Source: Staphylococcus americanisciuri (GTDB lineage: Bacteria > Bacillota > Bacilli > Staphylococcales > Staphylococcaceae). From it: 64,000 bases of DNA. Below the pieces are notes generated by a model. The model had not been told where the DNA came from. It did not search any database and worked only from the letters and a program-made list of their open reading frames with translations. The stretch covers positions 372,001 to 436,000 of the forward strand of contig NZ_JANUXY010000001.1 of the NCBI RefSeq assembly GCF_024814435.1, read 5' to 3'. Below, piece after piece: positions 43,131 through 51,623 of the stretch (positions are counted from its first letter, which is position 1; every line of letters begins with the position of its first letter). Both the position numbers and the translations under genes were made by a program.

Positions 43131-43296
43131 AAATAAGTAGCACATCACGTTTGTGACAGTCTAGTCTCTTTCGATAACTAGCCCAACAAGTTATTGGGAT
43201 GACAATAACTCACTTCGGCATTTTTACCTTTTGCTTGTGCAACATACGCATCATCTCTGCTTCTGACAAGCGACTCATTAAAAATGCAACCTCTAA
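43131..43296 (-). promoter_or_regulatory. Lysine riboswitch (L box) aptamer
   Basis: Conserved L-box pieces appear in order on the minus strand: TTAGAGGTTGC at the 5' end (near 43296), AAGG and ATGCCGAAG, a TTGTTGGGCT segment, ACTGTCAC and GTGCTACTT at the 3' end near 43131. Ligand binding in known cases favours the terminator, repressing transport when lysine is ample. Confidence 0.92.
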
Positions 43297-43328
43297 CTAA
43301 ATTGAATAATTTATTTGAATTACATAAC

Positions 43329-43357
43329 AGTATACAGCATCAAACTGTTCTCTGCAA
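43329..43357 (-). promoter_or_regulatory. Likely lysP promoter
   Basis: TTGCAG (43352-43357) and TATACT (43329-43334) on the minus strand are 17 bases apart. They would start transcription about 35 bases upstream of the riboswitch core. The -35 element overlaps the space just after thrS. Confidence 0.55.
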
Positions 43358-43359
43358 TG

Positions 43360-45297
43360 CTATCTTTGCTTTTTTAGACGAATTTCATCGACTATGCGCC
43401 ATACGAAATCTTCAGCTTCCATTGTCTCCTGATCTTTAGAACCATATTGACGTACGTTTACTTCATGGTTTTCAACTTCTTTATCCCCAACAACGAGTTG
43501 ATATGGGATTTTTTTCATTTGGGCTTCACGAATTTTATAACCCATTTTTTCATTTCGATCATCAATGTTGACACGTACACCTTGTGATTTCAATGTATCA
43601 TGAATCTCACGTGCATAGTCATAATGCAGGTCAACGTTTACTGGGATAATCTCAACTTGTTGCGGCGCTAGCCATGTTGGGAAAGCACCTTTTGTTTCTT
43701 CAGTTAAGAATGCAACAAAACGTTCCATTGTTGATACGACACCACGGTGGATAACGACTGGTTGGTGATGTTCACCGTCTTGACCAGTATATGAAAGCTC
43801 AAATTTTTTCGGTAATAAGAAGTCAAGTTGTGCTGTTGAAAGCGTTTCTTCTTTACCCATTGCAGTTTTAACCTGAACATCTAACTTTGGCCCATAGAAT
43901 GCCGCTTCGCCAATCGCTTCTTCATATTCTAAACCAAATTCATCAACCGCTTCTTTTAACATAGATTCCGCTTTATTCCACATATCATCATCATCGAAGT
44001 ATTTTTCTTTATCTTCTGGGTCACGATAGCTCAAGCGGAATTTATAATCTTTGAAGCCAAAATCTTCATACACATTCAAAATCATTTCTACAACACGTTT
44101 GAATTCTTCTTTGATTTGATCTGGACGAACGAAAATGTGTGCATCATTTAAAGTCATACCACGAACACGCTGTAAACCTGATACTGCACCACTCGCCTCA
44201 TAACGGTGCATCGTACCAAGTTCAGCAATACGAATTGGCAATTCACGATATGAGTGTGGTTTGTTCGCATAAACCATCATATGGTGTGGACAGTTCATTG
44301 GACGTAATACCATCGCTTCATCTGCATCTAATTGCATTGCTGGGAACATATCATCTTGGTAATGATCCCAGTGGCCAGATGTTTTGTATAGTTCAACATT
44401 TGCTAACACTGGTGTATATACATGGTCATAACCAAGTGCCACTTCTTTATCAACAATATAACGCTCAATTTCACGACGAATCGTTGCACCATTTGGTAAC
44501 CATAACGGTAAACCCGCACCTACGAGTTGGTTATTTGTAAAGAGTTCCATATCTTTGCCGATACGACGGTGATCACGTTCTTTGCGCTCTTCTAACATTT
44601 TCAAGTGCGCTTTTAAGTCTTTCTTATCAAAAAATGCTGTACCATATATGCGTTGTAGCATCTTGTTATTGCTGTCACCACGCCAGTATGCACCCGCTGT
44701 TGATAACAATTTAAATTCTTTAATTTTAGCTGTTGATGGGACATGTACACCACGACACAAGTCAGTAAATTCACCTTGTGTGTATAGTGTCACATTTTCA
44801 TCTTCTGGAATGGCATCGATTAATTCGAGTTTATATTCATCATCTTTGAAAAATGCTTTCGCTTCTTCACGTGATACAACTTTACGTTCGATTTTATGAT
44901 TTTCATCAACGATTTGCTTCATCGTTTTTTCAATTTTTTCAAAGTCATCGCTTGAAACTTTTTCTGGCATATCAAAGTCATAGTAGAAGCCACCTTCAAT
45001 GACTGGTCCTACACCAAACTTCACATCCCCGTACAGACGCTTTAATGCTTGTGCCATCAAATGCGCTGTCGAATGACGTAACACTTCTAACGCTTCTTCA
45101 CTACCCGGCGTTACAATTTCAATATCACCATCGACTTCAAGCGGACATGTCAAGTCGACCATTTCACCATTATATTTACCTGCTACTGCTTTTTTACGTA
45201 AACCTGGGCTGATAGATTGTGCAATTTCTTCAGTTGTAATCCCTTTGTCAAACGCCTTGCTATTGCCATCTGGAAAGCGTACATTAATTTGTGCCAT
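43360..45297 (-). CDS. thrS: Threonyl-tRNA synthetase
   Basis: Class II synthetase with TGS and editing domains. The 645 residues start [19 protein letters not shown] (TGS), then the editing domain with [13 protein letters not shown] near residue 76 and a second site near 185, the catalytic core with [12 protein letters not shown] (zinc Cys near 335) and class II motif 3 near 515, and an anticodon domain ending RLKKQR. AGGAGG lies before the ATG. T-box controlled (see 45398-45630). Confidence 0.98.
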   Translation of the reverse strand: MAQINVRFPDGNSKAFDKGITTEEIAQSISPGLRKKAVAGKYNGEMVDLTCPLEVDGDIEIVTPGSEEALEVLRHSTAHLMAQALKRLYGDVKFGVGPVIEGGFYYDFDMPEKVSSDDFEKIEKTMKQIVDENHKIERKVVSREEAKAFFKDDEYKLELIDAIPEDENVTLYTQGEFTDLCRGVHVPSTAKIKEFKLLSTAGAYWRGDSNNKMLQRIYGTAFFDKKDLKAHLKMLEERKERDHRRIGKDMELFTNNQLVGAGLPLWLPNGATIRREIERYIVDKEVALGYDHVYTPVLANVELYKTSGHWDHYQDDMFPAMQLDADEAMVLRPMNCPHHMMVYANKPHSYRELPIRIAELGTMHRYEASGAVSGLQRVRGMTLNDAHIFVRPDQIKEEFKRVVEMILNVYEDFGFKDYKFRLSYRDPEDKEKYFDDDDMWNKAESMLKEAVDEFGLEYEEAIGEAAFYGPKLDVQVKTAMGKEETLSTAQLDFLLPKKFELSYTGQDGEHHQPVVIHRGVVSTMERFVAFLTEETKGAFPTWLAPQQVEIIPVNVDLHYDYAREIHDTLKSQGVRVNIDDRNEKMGYKIREAQMKKIPYQLVVGDKEVENHEVNVRQYGSKDQETMEAEDFVWRIVDEIRLKKQR

Positions 45298-45397
45298 AGT
45301 TTATCCTCCTATTTTCTTATACCATGTTAAGCGCCTGCTATGACCTTTATCCATCACTATTAGGCATATCGCAATGATATTCTCACAAAATATAAAA

Positions 45398-45630
45398 AAC
45401 CCCATCCCAACAAAGGGACGAGGTTTCGCGATACCACCCTAAATTCATCACATATCATATGTGACATCTCTACATAAGATAACGGTCTTGAGCCGAGTAT
45501 TCATTACAAATACTATTTATCAGAGGGAGTAATGTCATGCTGCATTAACTGCACTCTCATCACCGGCAGCTTTCTGTATAATTAACACATCACATCTTGT
45601 CCTCGAATTGTTTAACATGATTAATTTATC
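45398..45630 (-). promoter_or_regulatory. T-box leader of thrS (terminator at 45398-45425)
   Basis: On the minus strand the core AGGGTGGTATCGCG (45427-45440) precedes an 11-bp terminator stem (45415-45425 with 45398-45408) and a run of six U. The stem I region reads ACATTACTCCC, offering ACT (Thr) as specifier. Standard tRNA-Thr-sensing leader. Confidence 0.93.
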
Positions 45631-45657
45631 TCTATTATAACGCTAACTTTTATTTTT

Positions 45658-46581
45658 TCAATAGTTTCTATAATTTTCGCCTTCTAATTTATAAGGCTTC
45701 GTCAATGTCTTCACACGTTCCATAATACGTTTGGCTTTCGTCCATTCTACACCATTTTTCGTACGTGCCAGATGCTCTTCTAGCTCATTATAATCCTTAT
45801 TAGAGCTGAAAAAGGTTGGCTTTTCTTGAATCATGCGATAATGAAGAATCGGTCCGAGCACTTCATCACGTACCCATGATGTCATATCTTCCGCACCAAT
45901 GTCATCCAGTATAAGAACTTTCGCATTGCGCACTTGTTCAATACGTTTTGTTGTCGATCCATCTTTAAAGCCATTTTTCAACAAACGAATAAATTCCGGC
46001 ACATAAATAATCGTTGACGGTACATGACGTTCTTTTAATTCGTTCGCAATAGCACCGAGAATAAAAGATTTCCCCGTTCCAAACTCACCGTATAAGTATA
46101 AACCTTTCACTGATTTTTGTGCCACTATATCATCAATCAAAGGTTTAATTTGCTTGGCGAGTTCCAAACGATTTCGTCTATCAAATTTCACATCTATCAA
46201 CTTAGCGTTCAATGTGTCTGGATGCATATGGAATGACGTAATCATACTTTGAGACAGTTGCTCCTCATCATGACGAATCTTACATGGACAGGGTTTGTAG
46301 CGAATTTTGATACGCTTCTGATCGATATATAATTCCGGAATATGCCCTTTGACAAAGTTCGGGCAGTCTTCATACGCATGATGATCTACATAATGTTTTT
46401 GCTGATCTTTATATTCTTGCAACACGTTCAAATCATTATCAATCATGTCGTTCGTCACTTCTGATTGATGCGTCTCTAAAAACGCTTTGACATCTGGATC
46501 ATTGACAACTTGTTTTTTTATTTTCTCGATACGTTTTTGAATCGCATCATTTGATTTCATAATTTGATTAAATGATTTCAT
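45658..46581 (-). CDS. dnaI: Primosomal protein DnaI (helicase loader)
   Basis: Loads the replicative helicase DnaC/DnaB hexamer at oriC and at restarted forks in Firmicutes. The 307 residues have an N-terminal helicase-binding domain with a cysteine-rich zinc motif (about 75-110, including KPCPCKI) and an AAA+ domain with Walker A YGEFGTGKSF near 165 and Walker B ILDDIG near 232. It overlaps dnaB by four bases, so the two partners are translationally coupled. Confidence 0.96.
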   Translation of the reverse strand: MKSFNQIMKSNDAIQKRIEKIKKQVVNDPDVKAFLETHQSEVTNDMIDNDLNVLQEYKDQQKHYVDHHAYEDCPNFVKGHIPELYIDQKRIKIRYKPCPCKIRHDEEQLSQSMITSFHMHPDTLNAKLIDVKFDRRNRLELAKQIKPLIDDIVAQKSVKGLYLYGEFGTGKSFILGAIANELKERHVPSTIIYVPEFIRLLKNGFKDGSTTKRIEQVRNAKVLILDDIGAEDMTSWVRDEVLGPILHYRMIQEKPTFFSSNKDYNELEEHLARTKNGVEWTKAKRIMERVKTLTKPYKLEGENYRNY

Positions 46582-47957
46582 GATTCGTCACCCGCCTCTC
46601 GACTCTTTTTCAATTCATTCAAGAATGCATTTACATCCCGCTCTAACGCTTCAGGATCTTCTTCTTTTGATTCAAACTCTTCTGGATGCGTCACCCAACG
46701 CGGTTTCTCTTCATACACAGAACTATTTTGATAACGCTGTGGTTGTTTAGGTTGCCACTTATTGTCTTGGGCACGAGATTCATTGTATTGTACTTCCATC
46801 GCTTTCTGGTGTGCACTTTTTGCATCTACTACACCGCTTTTCTTCCACGTCGAAGCAACCGCATAGACATATTTTTCAGGCAAGTTATTATCAATTTTTT
46901 GCATGACATACTGCAATAATACATTAATAACGCCAAAACTAAATCCTTCACGTTCCATCAATTCTTCTATCATTTGTTTTTGATACAATGGCGGTTCTGA
47001 GCCACCATAAGACGTCAACATCACAACAGGACTTATATTATCCATTAAATTATACCAATCATCCCAACTGTCTAACGCCACCTCTTCTATCTCAGAAGAC
47101 TTTGTTGACGATATTGTTTCAGCAGGTTTTGCTTGTTTCAAAGCAGGTAATGAATGTTGATGTGTATTCAAAAAGTGAGACTGCGCTTGTTTACGCAAGT
47201 CTAGCATGGACAAGCTTTGGTCACTGTTAAGCGATTTTAAAATCAGCGTCTTCATTTCGTCCGGCGGTATTCGATATAGTGTTGCCAACTGAATAATGAG
47301 TGTTCGCGCTGGTTCAGACAATACTTCCTTACTAATATAATGCGTTTGTAACATATCTGCTAATAAATCAAAGTCGAATGATACATCTGTTAAATCGACA
47401 CCTTGATACGTCACTTCCGCAAGTCCCTCTTCGGCTGAATGAAAAGATTGCTTTGGCACCTTAAAAACATCCGTGAACTTTTTAGTAACATCCATATATC
47501 CCGATAAATCATATTGCTGAATAATGAAATGTGATTTGAGTTGATGATAACGTTGCTGTCCGACCACTTGATAAAAATAGATAGATAACATAGGGTCGTT
47601 GAAGAAATCATGAGCACTTGGAGGTGGTAAAAGTTGATAAACAAATTGAGTCGTTTGCTCCCCATGACGAACATAGGTTCTTATCAAACCGATCCCCTCT
47701 AATAAATCCATATGCTCTCGAAACTTGATCAAATTCATCTTCAGCTCAGACATTAGTGTATAATGTGTCAATCCCTCCTCTGACGAACAAGAACTAAACT
47801 GATCTAGGAATTGATATATACCGACCGATTCAGCACCAATTAACGGTGTAAATAGACGACTCAATATCTCATCATAAATGGCTTGCTTATGAAATTGTCG
47901 CACCACATGAAAACCATCATATGGGCTTAATTGATTACGATGCATCGATAGTGCCAT
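46578..47957 (-). CDS. dnaB: Replication initiation and membrane attachment protein DnaB
   Basis: Firmicute primosome protein (not the E. coli helicase) that works with DnaD and DnaI. About 459 residues: an N-terminal winged-helix region (SMHRNQLSPYDGFHVVRQF) and a C-terminal DnaB_2/DnaD-like domain (EREGFSFGVINVLLQYVMQ near 315) with a charged tail. Start ATG at 47957 overlaps the nrdR stop (TGATG) and has GGAG nine bases before it. The nrdR-dnaB-dnaI order is conserved in Firmicutes. Confidence 0.95.
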   Translation of the reverse strand: MALSMHRNQLSPYDGFHVVRQFHKQAIYDEILSRLFTPLIGAESVGIYQFLDQFSSCSSEEGLTHYTLMSELKMNLIKFREHMDLLEGIGLIRTYVRHGEQTTQFVYQLLPPPSAHDFFNDPMLSIYFYQVVGQQRYHQLKSHFIIQQYDLSGYMDVTKKFTDVFKVPKQSFHSAEEGLAEVTYQGVDLTDVSFDFDLLADMLQTHYISKEVLSEPARTLIIQLATLYRIPPDEMKTLILKSLNSDQSLSMLDLRKQAQSHFLNTHQHSLPALKQAKPAETISSTKSSEIEEVALDSWDDWYNLMDNISPVVMLTSYGGSEPPLYQKQMIEELMEREGFSFGVINVLLQYVMQKIDNNLPEKYVYAVASTWKKSGVVDAKSAHQKAMEVQYNESRAQDNKWQPKQPQRYQNSSVYEEKPRWVTHPEEFESKEEDPEALERDVNAFLNELKKSREAGDES

Positions 47958-48427
47958 CAAGCTTCACTCCGCTTATTTTCTCTCAAAATATCTTGCATGG
48001 ACTCAAGTAACTGATCAACATCTTTAAACTCTCTATACACAGAAGCAAAACGTACGTATGATACTTGATCAACATGCATTAATAAATCCATCACGTGTTC
48101 TCCTACATCACGTGACGAAACTTCAGCAATCCCAGATTCTCGCAACTGCCATTCAACTTGATTCGTAATCTCCTCCAATTGCTGGAAGCGGACAGGTCTT
48201 TTTTCACACGAGCGAACCAAACCATTAATAATTTTTTCACGATTGAACTGTTCGCGCGTACCATCTTTTTTTACAACAATGAGAGGGCTCATCTCAATAT
48301 GCTCAAAAGTAGTGAAACGTGTGCCACACTGGTCGCATTCACGTCTTCTTCTGATGGCATTCATATCTTCTGCATGTCTTGAATCGACAACACGAGATTG
48401 GGTATGGTTACATTTTGGACATTTCAC
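47957..48427 (-). CDS. nrdR: Transcriptional repressor NrdR
   Basis: Represses ribonucleotide reductase genes according to ATP/dATP. The 156 residues have a zinc ribbon (C3, C6, then CDQCG near 31-34) followed by an ATP-cone domain (about 49-140, [17 protein letters not shown]). The minus-strand region before it has a plausible -10 TATAAT. I saw no clear NrdR box in its own promoter. Confidence 0.97.
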   Translation of the reverse strand: MKCPKCNHTQSRVVDSRHAEDMNAIRRRRECDQCGTRFTTFEHIEMSPLIVVKKDGTREQFNREKIINGLVRSCEKRPVRFQQLEEITNQVEWQLRESGIAEVSSRDVGEHVMDLLMHVDQVSYVRFASVYREFKDVDQLLESMQDILRENKRSEA

Positions 48428-48779
48428 GACTTTGTCACCTTCTCAATTCGAATTTTGTTTTATTATACTATAAACATTGTGTTTACAAAAGCAACTGCAC
48501 AAGGTTGCGATAAAAGCGATTAAGATTTGAGTAGCATGGAATCTCATTTGCTAAAAGATTCCATTGATCCATGATGAGTAAGTGTGGAAAAGCGTATTTT
48601 CACGCCACCTAGTTACTGACTTTTACAACACTTTCCTCACTTTGAATAGTCTTTCTATTAATATCTCAACCGTTCTCTACATACCATTACTTTAGCGCGT
48701 AAATCCTTCTTAAATAAAAATAAAAAGACTGAACGTCTGAATACAAGATTCAAAGTTCAGCCCTATGTTATATCGTTAA
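48428..48779. other. Intergenic region between gapB and nrdR with several hairpins
   Basis: It holds no gene. It contains a 9-bp perfect hairpin (48536-48544 with 48556-48564), a GCAAC/GTTGC hairpin (48491-48508), a GTGGAAAA/TTTTCAC hairpin (near 48577-48600), the gapB terminator near 48729-48760 and the nrdR promoter region. The density of hairpins may reflect a small structured RNA; this is speculation. Confidence 0.5.
48729..48760 (-). terminator. Terminator-like hairpin after gapB
   Basis: CTGAAC...TGAAT/ATTCA...GTTCAG with an internal bulge, followed on the minus strand by CTTTTTATTTTTATT. About 20 bases after the gapB stop. Confidence 0.8.
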
Positions 48780-49781
48780 TTATGCAATCCCTTTAGCAAT
48801 CAATTGTAGCACATCTACTACACGATTAGAGTAACCCCATTCGTTATCGTACCATGCTAATACTTTGACTTTCTTTTCACCCATAACAATGGTAGATGGT
48901 GCATCAACAATTGCTGAGTGTGGGTTTGTCATAAAGTCATCTGATACAAGTGGTACATCAACCGTTTCAACAACACCATCCAGGTTGTTTTGTCGGAACA
49001 ATTCATTCACTTGTTCTTTTGTCACTGATTGTTTTAAGTCTACAACCAAGTCTACAAGTGACACATTTTTAGTTGGAACACGCAATGCCATGCCATGTAA
49101 CTTACCTTCTAATTCAGGTAAAACCAATGCAAGTGCTTTTGCAGCACCAGTTGATGTTGGAATAATACTTTCGAATGCTGCACGTGCGCGACGTAAATCT
49201 TTATGTGGATTATCTAGGTTGTTTTGATCATTTGTCACTGCATGTACTGTTGTCATCAAGCCATTCTCAATACCAAATTCATCATTCAATAATTTAGCGA
49301 TCGGTGCTAAGCAGTTAGTTGTGCATGATGCATTGCTGAAAACGTCGTACTTTTCAACATCTAACGCATCGTCGTTGACACCTTTCACGATTGTTTGAAC
49401 GTCTCCACCTTTTGATGGACCTGTTAATATAACTTTTTTAGCGCCCGCTTTAATATGCGCAATTGCTTTGTCACCATGGTTGAACTTGCCAGTTGCTTCT
49501 ACAACAATATCGATTCCTAAATCTTTCCATGGTAAATTTTCTGGATTTCGGTCTGAAGTAAGCTGAATGTCTTTACCATCTACTTTAATGCCATTCTCTG
49601 TTGCTTCAACTGTCTTATTGAATAATCCATGGGTTGTGTCATACTTAATAAGATGAGCTATTGTTTCAGGTGGGTAACTCGCATTAATTGCTACCACCTC
49701 GATATCCTCATTATTTAAAGCAATACGTAATACCATACGGCCAATACGACCTAATCCATTAATCGCAATCTTTGTCGTCAT
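48780..49781 (-). CDS. gapB: Glyceraldehyde-3-phosphate dehydrogenase, gluconeogenic type
   Basis: NADP-preferring GAPDH used in gluconeogenesis, distinct from glycolytic GapA. The 333 residues start MTTKIAINGLGRIGRM, with catalytic C153 in SNASCTTNC and a His near 180 in TVHAVTND. I choose ATG at 49781 (AAGGAG 11 bases upstream); the frame runs further without a site. Position next to coaE and nrdR matches gapB (SA1511-type) in S. aureus. A candidate cre site upstream (49847-49861) fits repression by glucose. Confidence 0.96.
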   Translation of the reverse strand: MTTKIAINGLGRIGRMVLRIALNNEDIEVVAINASYPPETIAHLIKYDTTHGLFNKTVEATENGIKVDGKDIQLTSDRNPENLPWKDLGIDIVVEATGKFNHGDKAIAHIKAGAKKVILTGPSKGGDVQTIVKGVNDDALDVEKYDVFSNASCTTNCLAPIAKLLNDEFGIENGLMTTVHAVTNDQNNLDNPHKDLRRARAAFESIIPTSTGAAKALALVLPELEGKLHGMALRVPTKNVSLVDLVVDLKQSVTKEQVNELFRQNNLDGVVETVDVPLVSDDFMTNPHSAIVDAPSTIVMGEKKVKVLAWYDNEWGYSNRVVDVLQLIAKGIA

Positions 49782-49846
49782 GTTAAAAAGCACTCCTTAA
49801 AAATGTGTTATACTTATATCAAAGAGTATAACATAATATGGAATAA

Positions 49847-49861
49847 TTGAAACCGTTTTCC
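49847..49861 (-). promoter_or_regulatory. Candidate CcpA (cre) site before gapB
   Basis: The plus strand reads TTGAAACCGTTTTCC, matching 14 of 15 positions of the cre consensus WTGNAANCGNWNNCW. A probable promoter (TTTCAA, 16 bases, TATACT) overlaps it at the -35 side on the minus strand, a position that would repress. By-eye match only. Confidence 0.55.
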
Positions 49862-50045
49862 TCATTATTTTTATTTATAACACATAATTTGATTGATGAA
49901 TGCCTAAAAATTAATAGGTTCCTTGTAGCATGAAAATCATAGAATAAAACAGAGCCATTAATAATTTTGAGAAAATACGATGCCTGTTCTCCATAATATT
50001 TACCGTCTGTAGTACCTCCTCTAAGTTCTATACATTTTTCTATAA

Positions 50046-50084
50046 TGACAAAAAGCGCACAATCAAAAGTTGACTGTACGCTTT
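50046..50084 (-). terminator. Rho-independent terminator after coaE
   Basis: A 14-bp stem AAAGCGTACAGTCA/TGATTGTGCGCTTT (50071-50084 with 50052-50065, G-U pairs) is followed by TTTGTC on the minus strand. The same stem occurs at 27963-27990. The 300 bases upstream to gapB hold no gene. Confidence 0.85.
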
Positions 50085-50102
50085 AAGGAGAGATTATAAA
50101 TA

Positions 50103-50720
50103 TTATTCTTCAGTTGAATATGGTTCAAGAAACCCTTTTTGAATGAGCAATCGTTCAACATTTTGCTTTAATTCTAATGTTGTACCTAGATTATCGATAA
50201 CTACATCCGCCATTCTACTTTTTTTATCAATTGATATTTGACTATATACACGCGCTTTAGCATCTTCAAGCGATAAGTCGTTGCGTGCCATTAGACGATC
50301 CACTTGAATTGACTCTGAAGCATATACAAGCCATACTTCATCTACTGTATCTTCAAGGTTATTTTCATATAACAATGGGATATCCATGATGACATGATGT
50401 CCCTCTTTTAACCAAGCGTTTTTCTCTGCTTCCATTAATTCTCGAACTTTTGGATGCACAATTGCATTCAATTTTTCACGCAACGCACTATCATAAAACA
50501 CTTGCTCACCAACATATGCACGATCCATTTCTCCATTTTCAGTGATCGCTGCATCTCCAAAAAGTGCATGTACTTGTTGCAATCCTTCTGAGCCTTTCTC
50601 GACTGCTTTACGTGCAGCAATATCCGCATCTACAATTTTAAAACCATGTGCTGATAACAATTGTGCAACTGTCGATTTACCTGTCGCAATTCCTCCAGTT
50701 AATCCTATTACTTTTGGCAT
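50103..50720 (-). CDS. coaE: Dephospho-CoA kinase
   Basis: Last step of coenzyme A synthesis, phosphorylating the 3' hydroxyl of dephospho-CoA. About 205 residues begin [17 protein letters not shown], with the P-loop in the first 17, and contain [13 protein letters not shown] near 32 and [15 protein letters not shown] near 135. The start is ATG at 50720 (GAGGG nearby); the frame could extend to 50777 but without need. It lies 13 bases after mutM. Confidence 0.97.
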   Translation of the reverse strand: MPKVIGLTGGIATGKSTVAQLLSAHGFKIVDADIAARKAVEKGSEGLQQVHALFGDAAITENGEMDRAYVGEQVFYDSALREKLNAIVHPKVRELMEAEKNAWLKEGHHVIMDIPLLYENNLEDTVDEVWLVYASESIQVDRLMARNDLSLEDAKARVYSQISIDKKSRMADVVIDNLGTTLELKQNVERLLIQKGFLEPYSTEE

Positions 50721-50733
50721 AATTTCCCTCTTT

Positions 50734-51606
50734 CTAATGCTGACAATGCTCACAATAGTGTGTATTTCTGCCACCAATCATAGCTGTTGTAATAGCACTA
50801 CCACAACTTGAGCATGTCTTTTGCTTATATACTTTTAAGTTGTTTTGCATTGTACCACGCTGACCATCTGCATGAACATAATCCGATATACTTGTCCCAC
50901 CACTTTGTATACCCATATCCAAAACTTTTACAACACTGCGAAAAACAGCTTGTCGTTGTACTACTGTCAGTGCATTTGCAGGCGTATGTGGGTTTATTTT
51001 GGCATCAAATAAAGCTTCACATGCATAGATATTACCACAACCAGCGATAACACGATGCTCTAATATCATTTGCTTAATGGGCATTTTTTGATACTTTTTA
51101 TGAGCAAATTGGCTGAGATAATGCGCTTCTGCTTCATCAGAGAAAGGCTCAGGTGCAATTTCATTAATTGAAGGATAGTCAGTTAACATCGCCACATTAC
51201 GTATTTCGCCAAACCTACGAATATCTGAATAAATCAATTTAAGACCATTGTTCAGATGAAATACAACATGCCAATGTTTGCGATAATTAGCTATGACAAT
51301 ATCTTCAATTTTACTTGCAACAAAAAAGCCTCCAGCCATACCAAGATGAGCAATCAATGTACGCTCATGATTCTCATTTTTGAGCTTATATAATAAATAT
51401 TTGCTACGACGTGTTACATCTTCAATCGTATAACCAATTGTATTCATTTTAAATGCTTCTAGTGATATTCCTTTAATAATCGTCTCTTTTCCTGTTGCCT
51501 TTCCCTCTATCACTTTATTTGAGAAGGTCACGTCAATGATGCGTTGTCCAATCACATGCGGAACGATTCCCCGCTTGACATGTTCGACTTCTGGTAATTC
51601 TGGCAT
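50734..51606 (-). CDS. mutM: Formamidopyrimidine-DNA glycosylase (8-oxoguanine repair)
   Basis: Removes 8-oxoguanine and formamidopyrimidines and nicks the DNA. Catalysis requires N-terminal proline after Met removal, so the start is the ATG at 51606 ([10 protein letters not shown]), with P2 and E3. The C-terminal zinc finger is present with CSSCG and CEHC. 290 residues. Co-transcribed between polA and coaE. Confidence 0.97.
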   Translation of the reverse strand: MPELPEVEHVKRGIVPHVIGQRIIDVTFSNKVIEGKATGKETIIKGISLEAFKMNTIGYTIEDVTRRSKYLLYKLKNENHERTLIAHLGMAGGFFVASKIEDIVIANYRKHWHVVFHLNNGLKLIYSDIRRFGEIRNVAMLTDYPSINEIAPEPFSDEAEAHYLSQFAHKKYQKMPIKQMILEHRVIAGCGNIYACEALFDAKINPHTPANALTVVQRQAVFRSVVKVLDMGIQSGGTSISDYVHADGQRGTMQNNLKVYKQKTCSSCGSAITTAMIGGRNTHYCEHCQH

Positions 51607-51623
51607 CATTCATCTCTCCTCTA

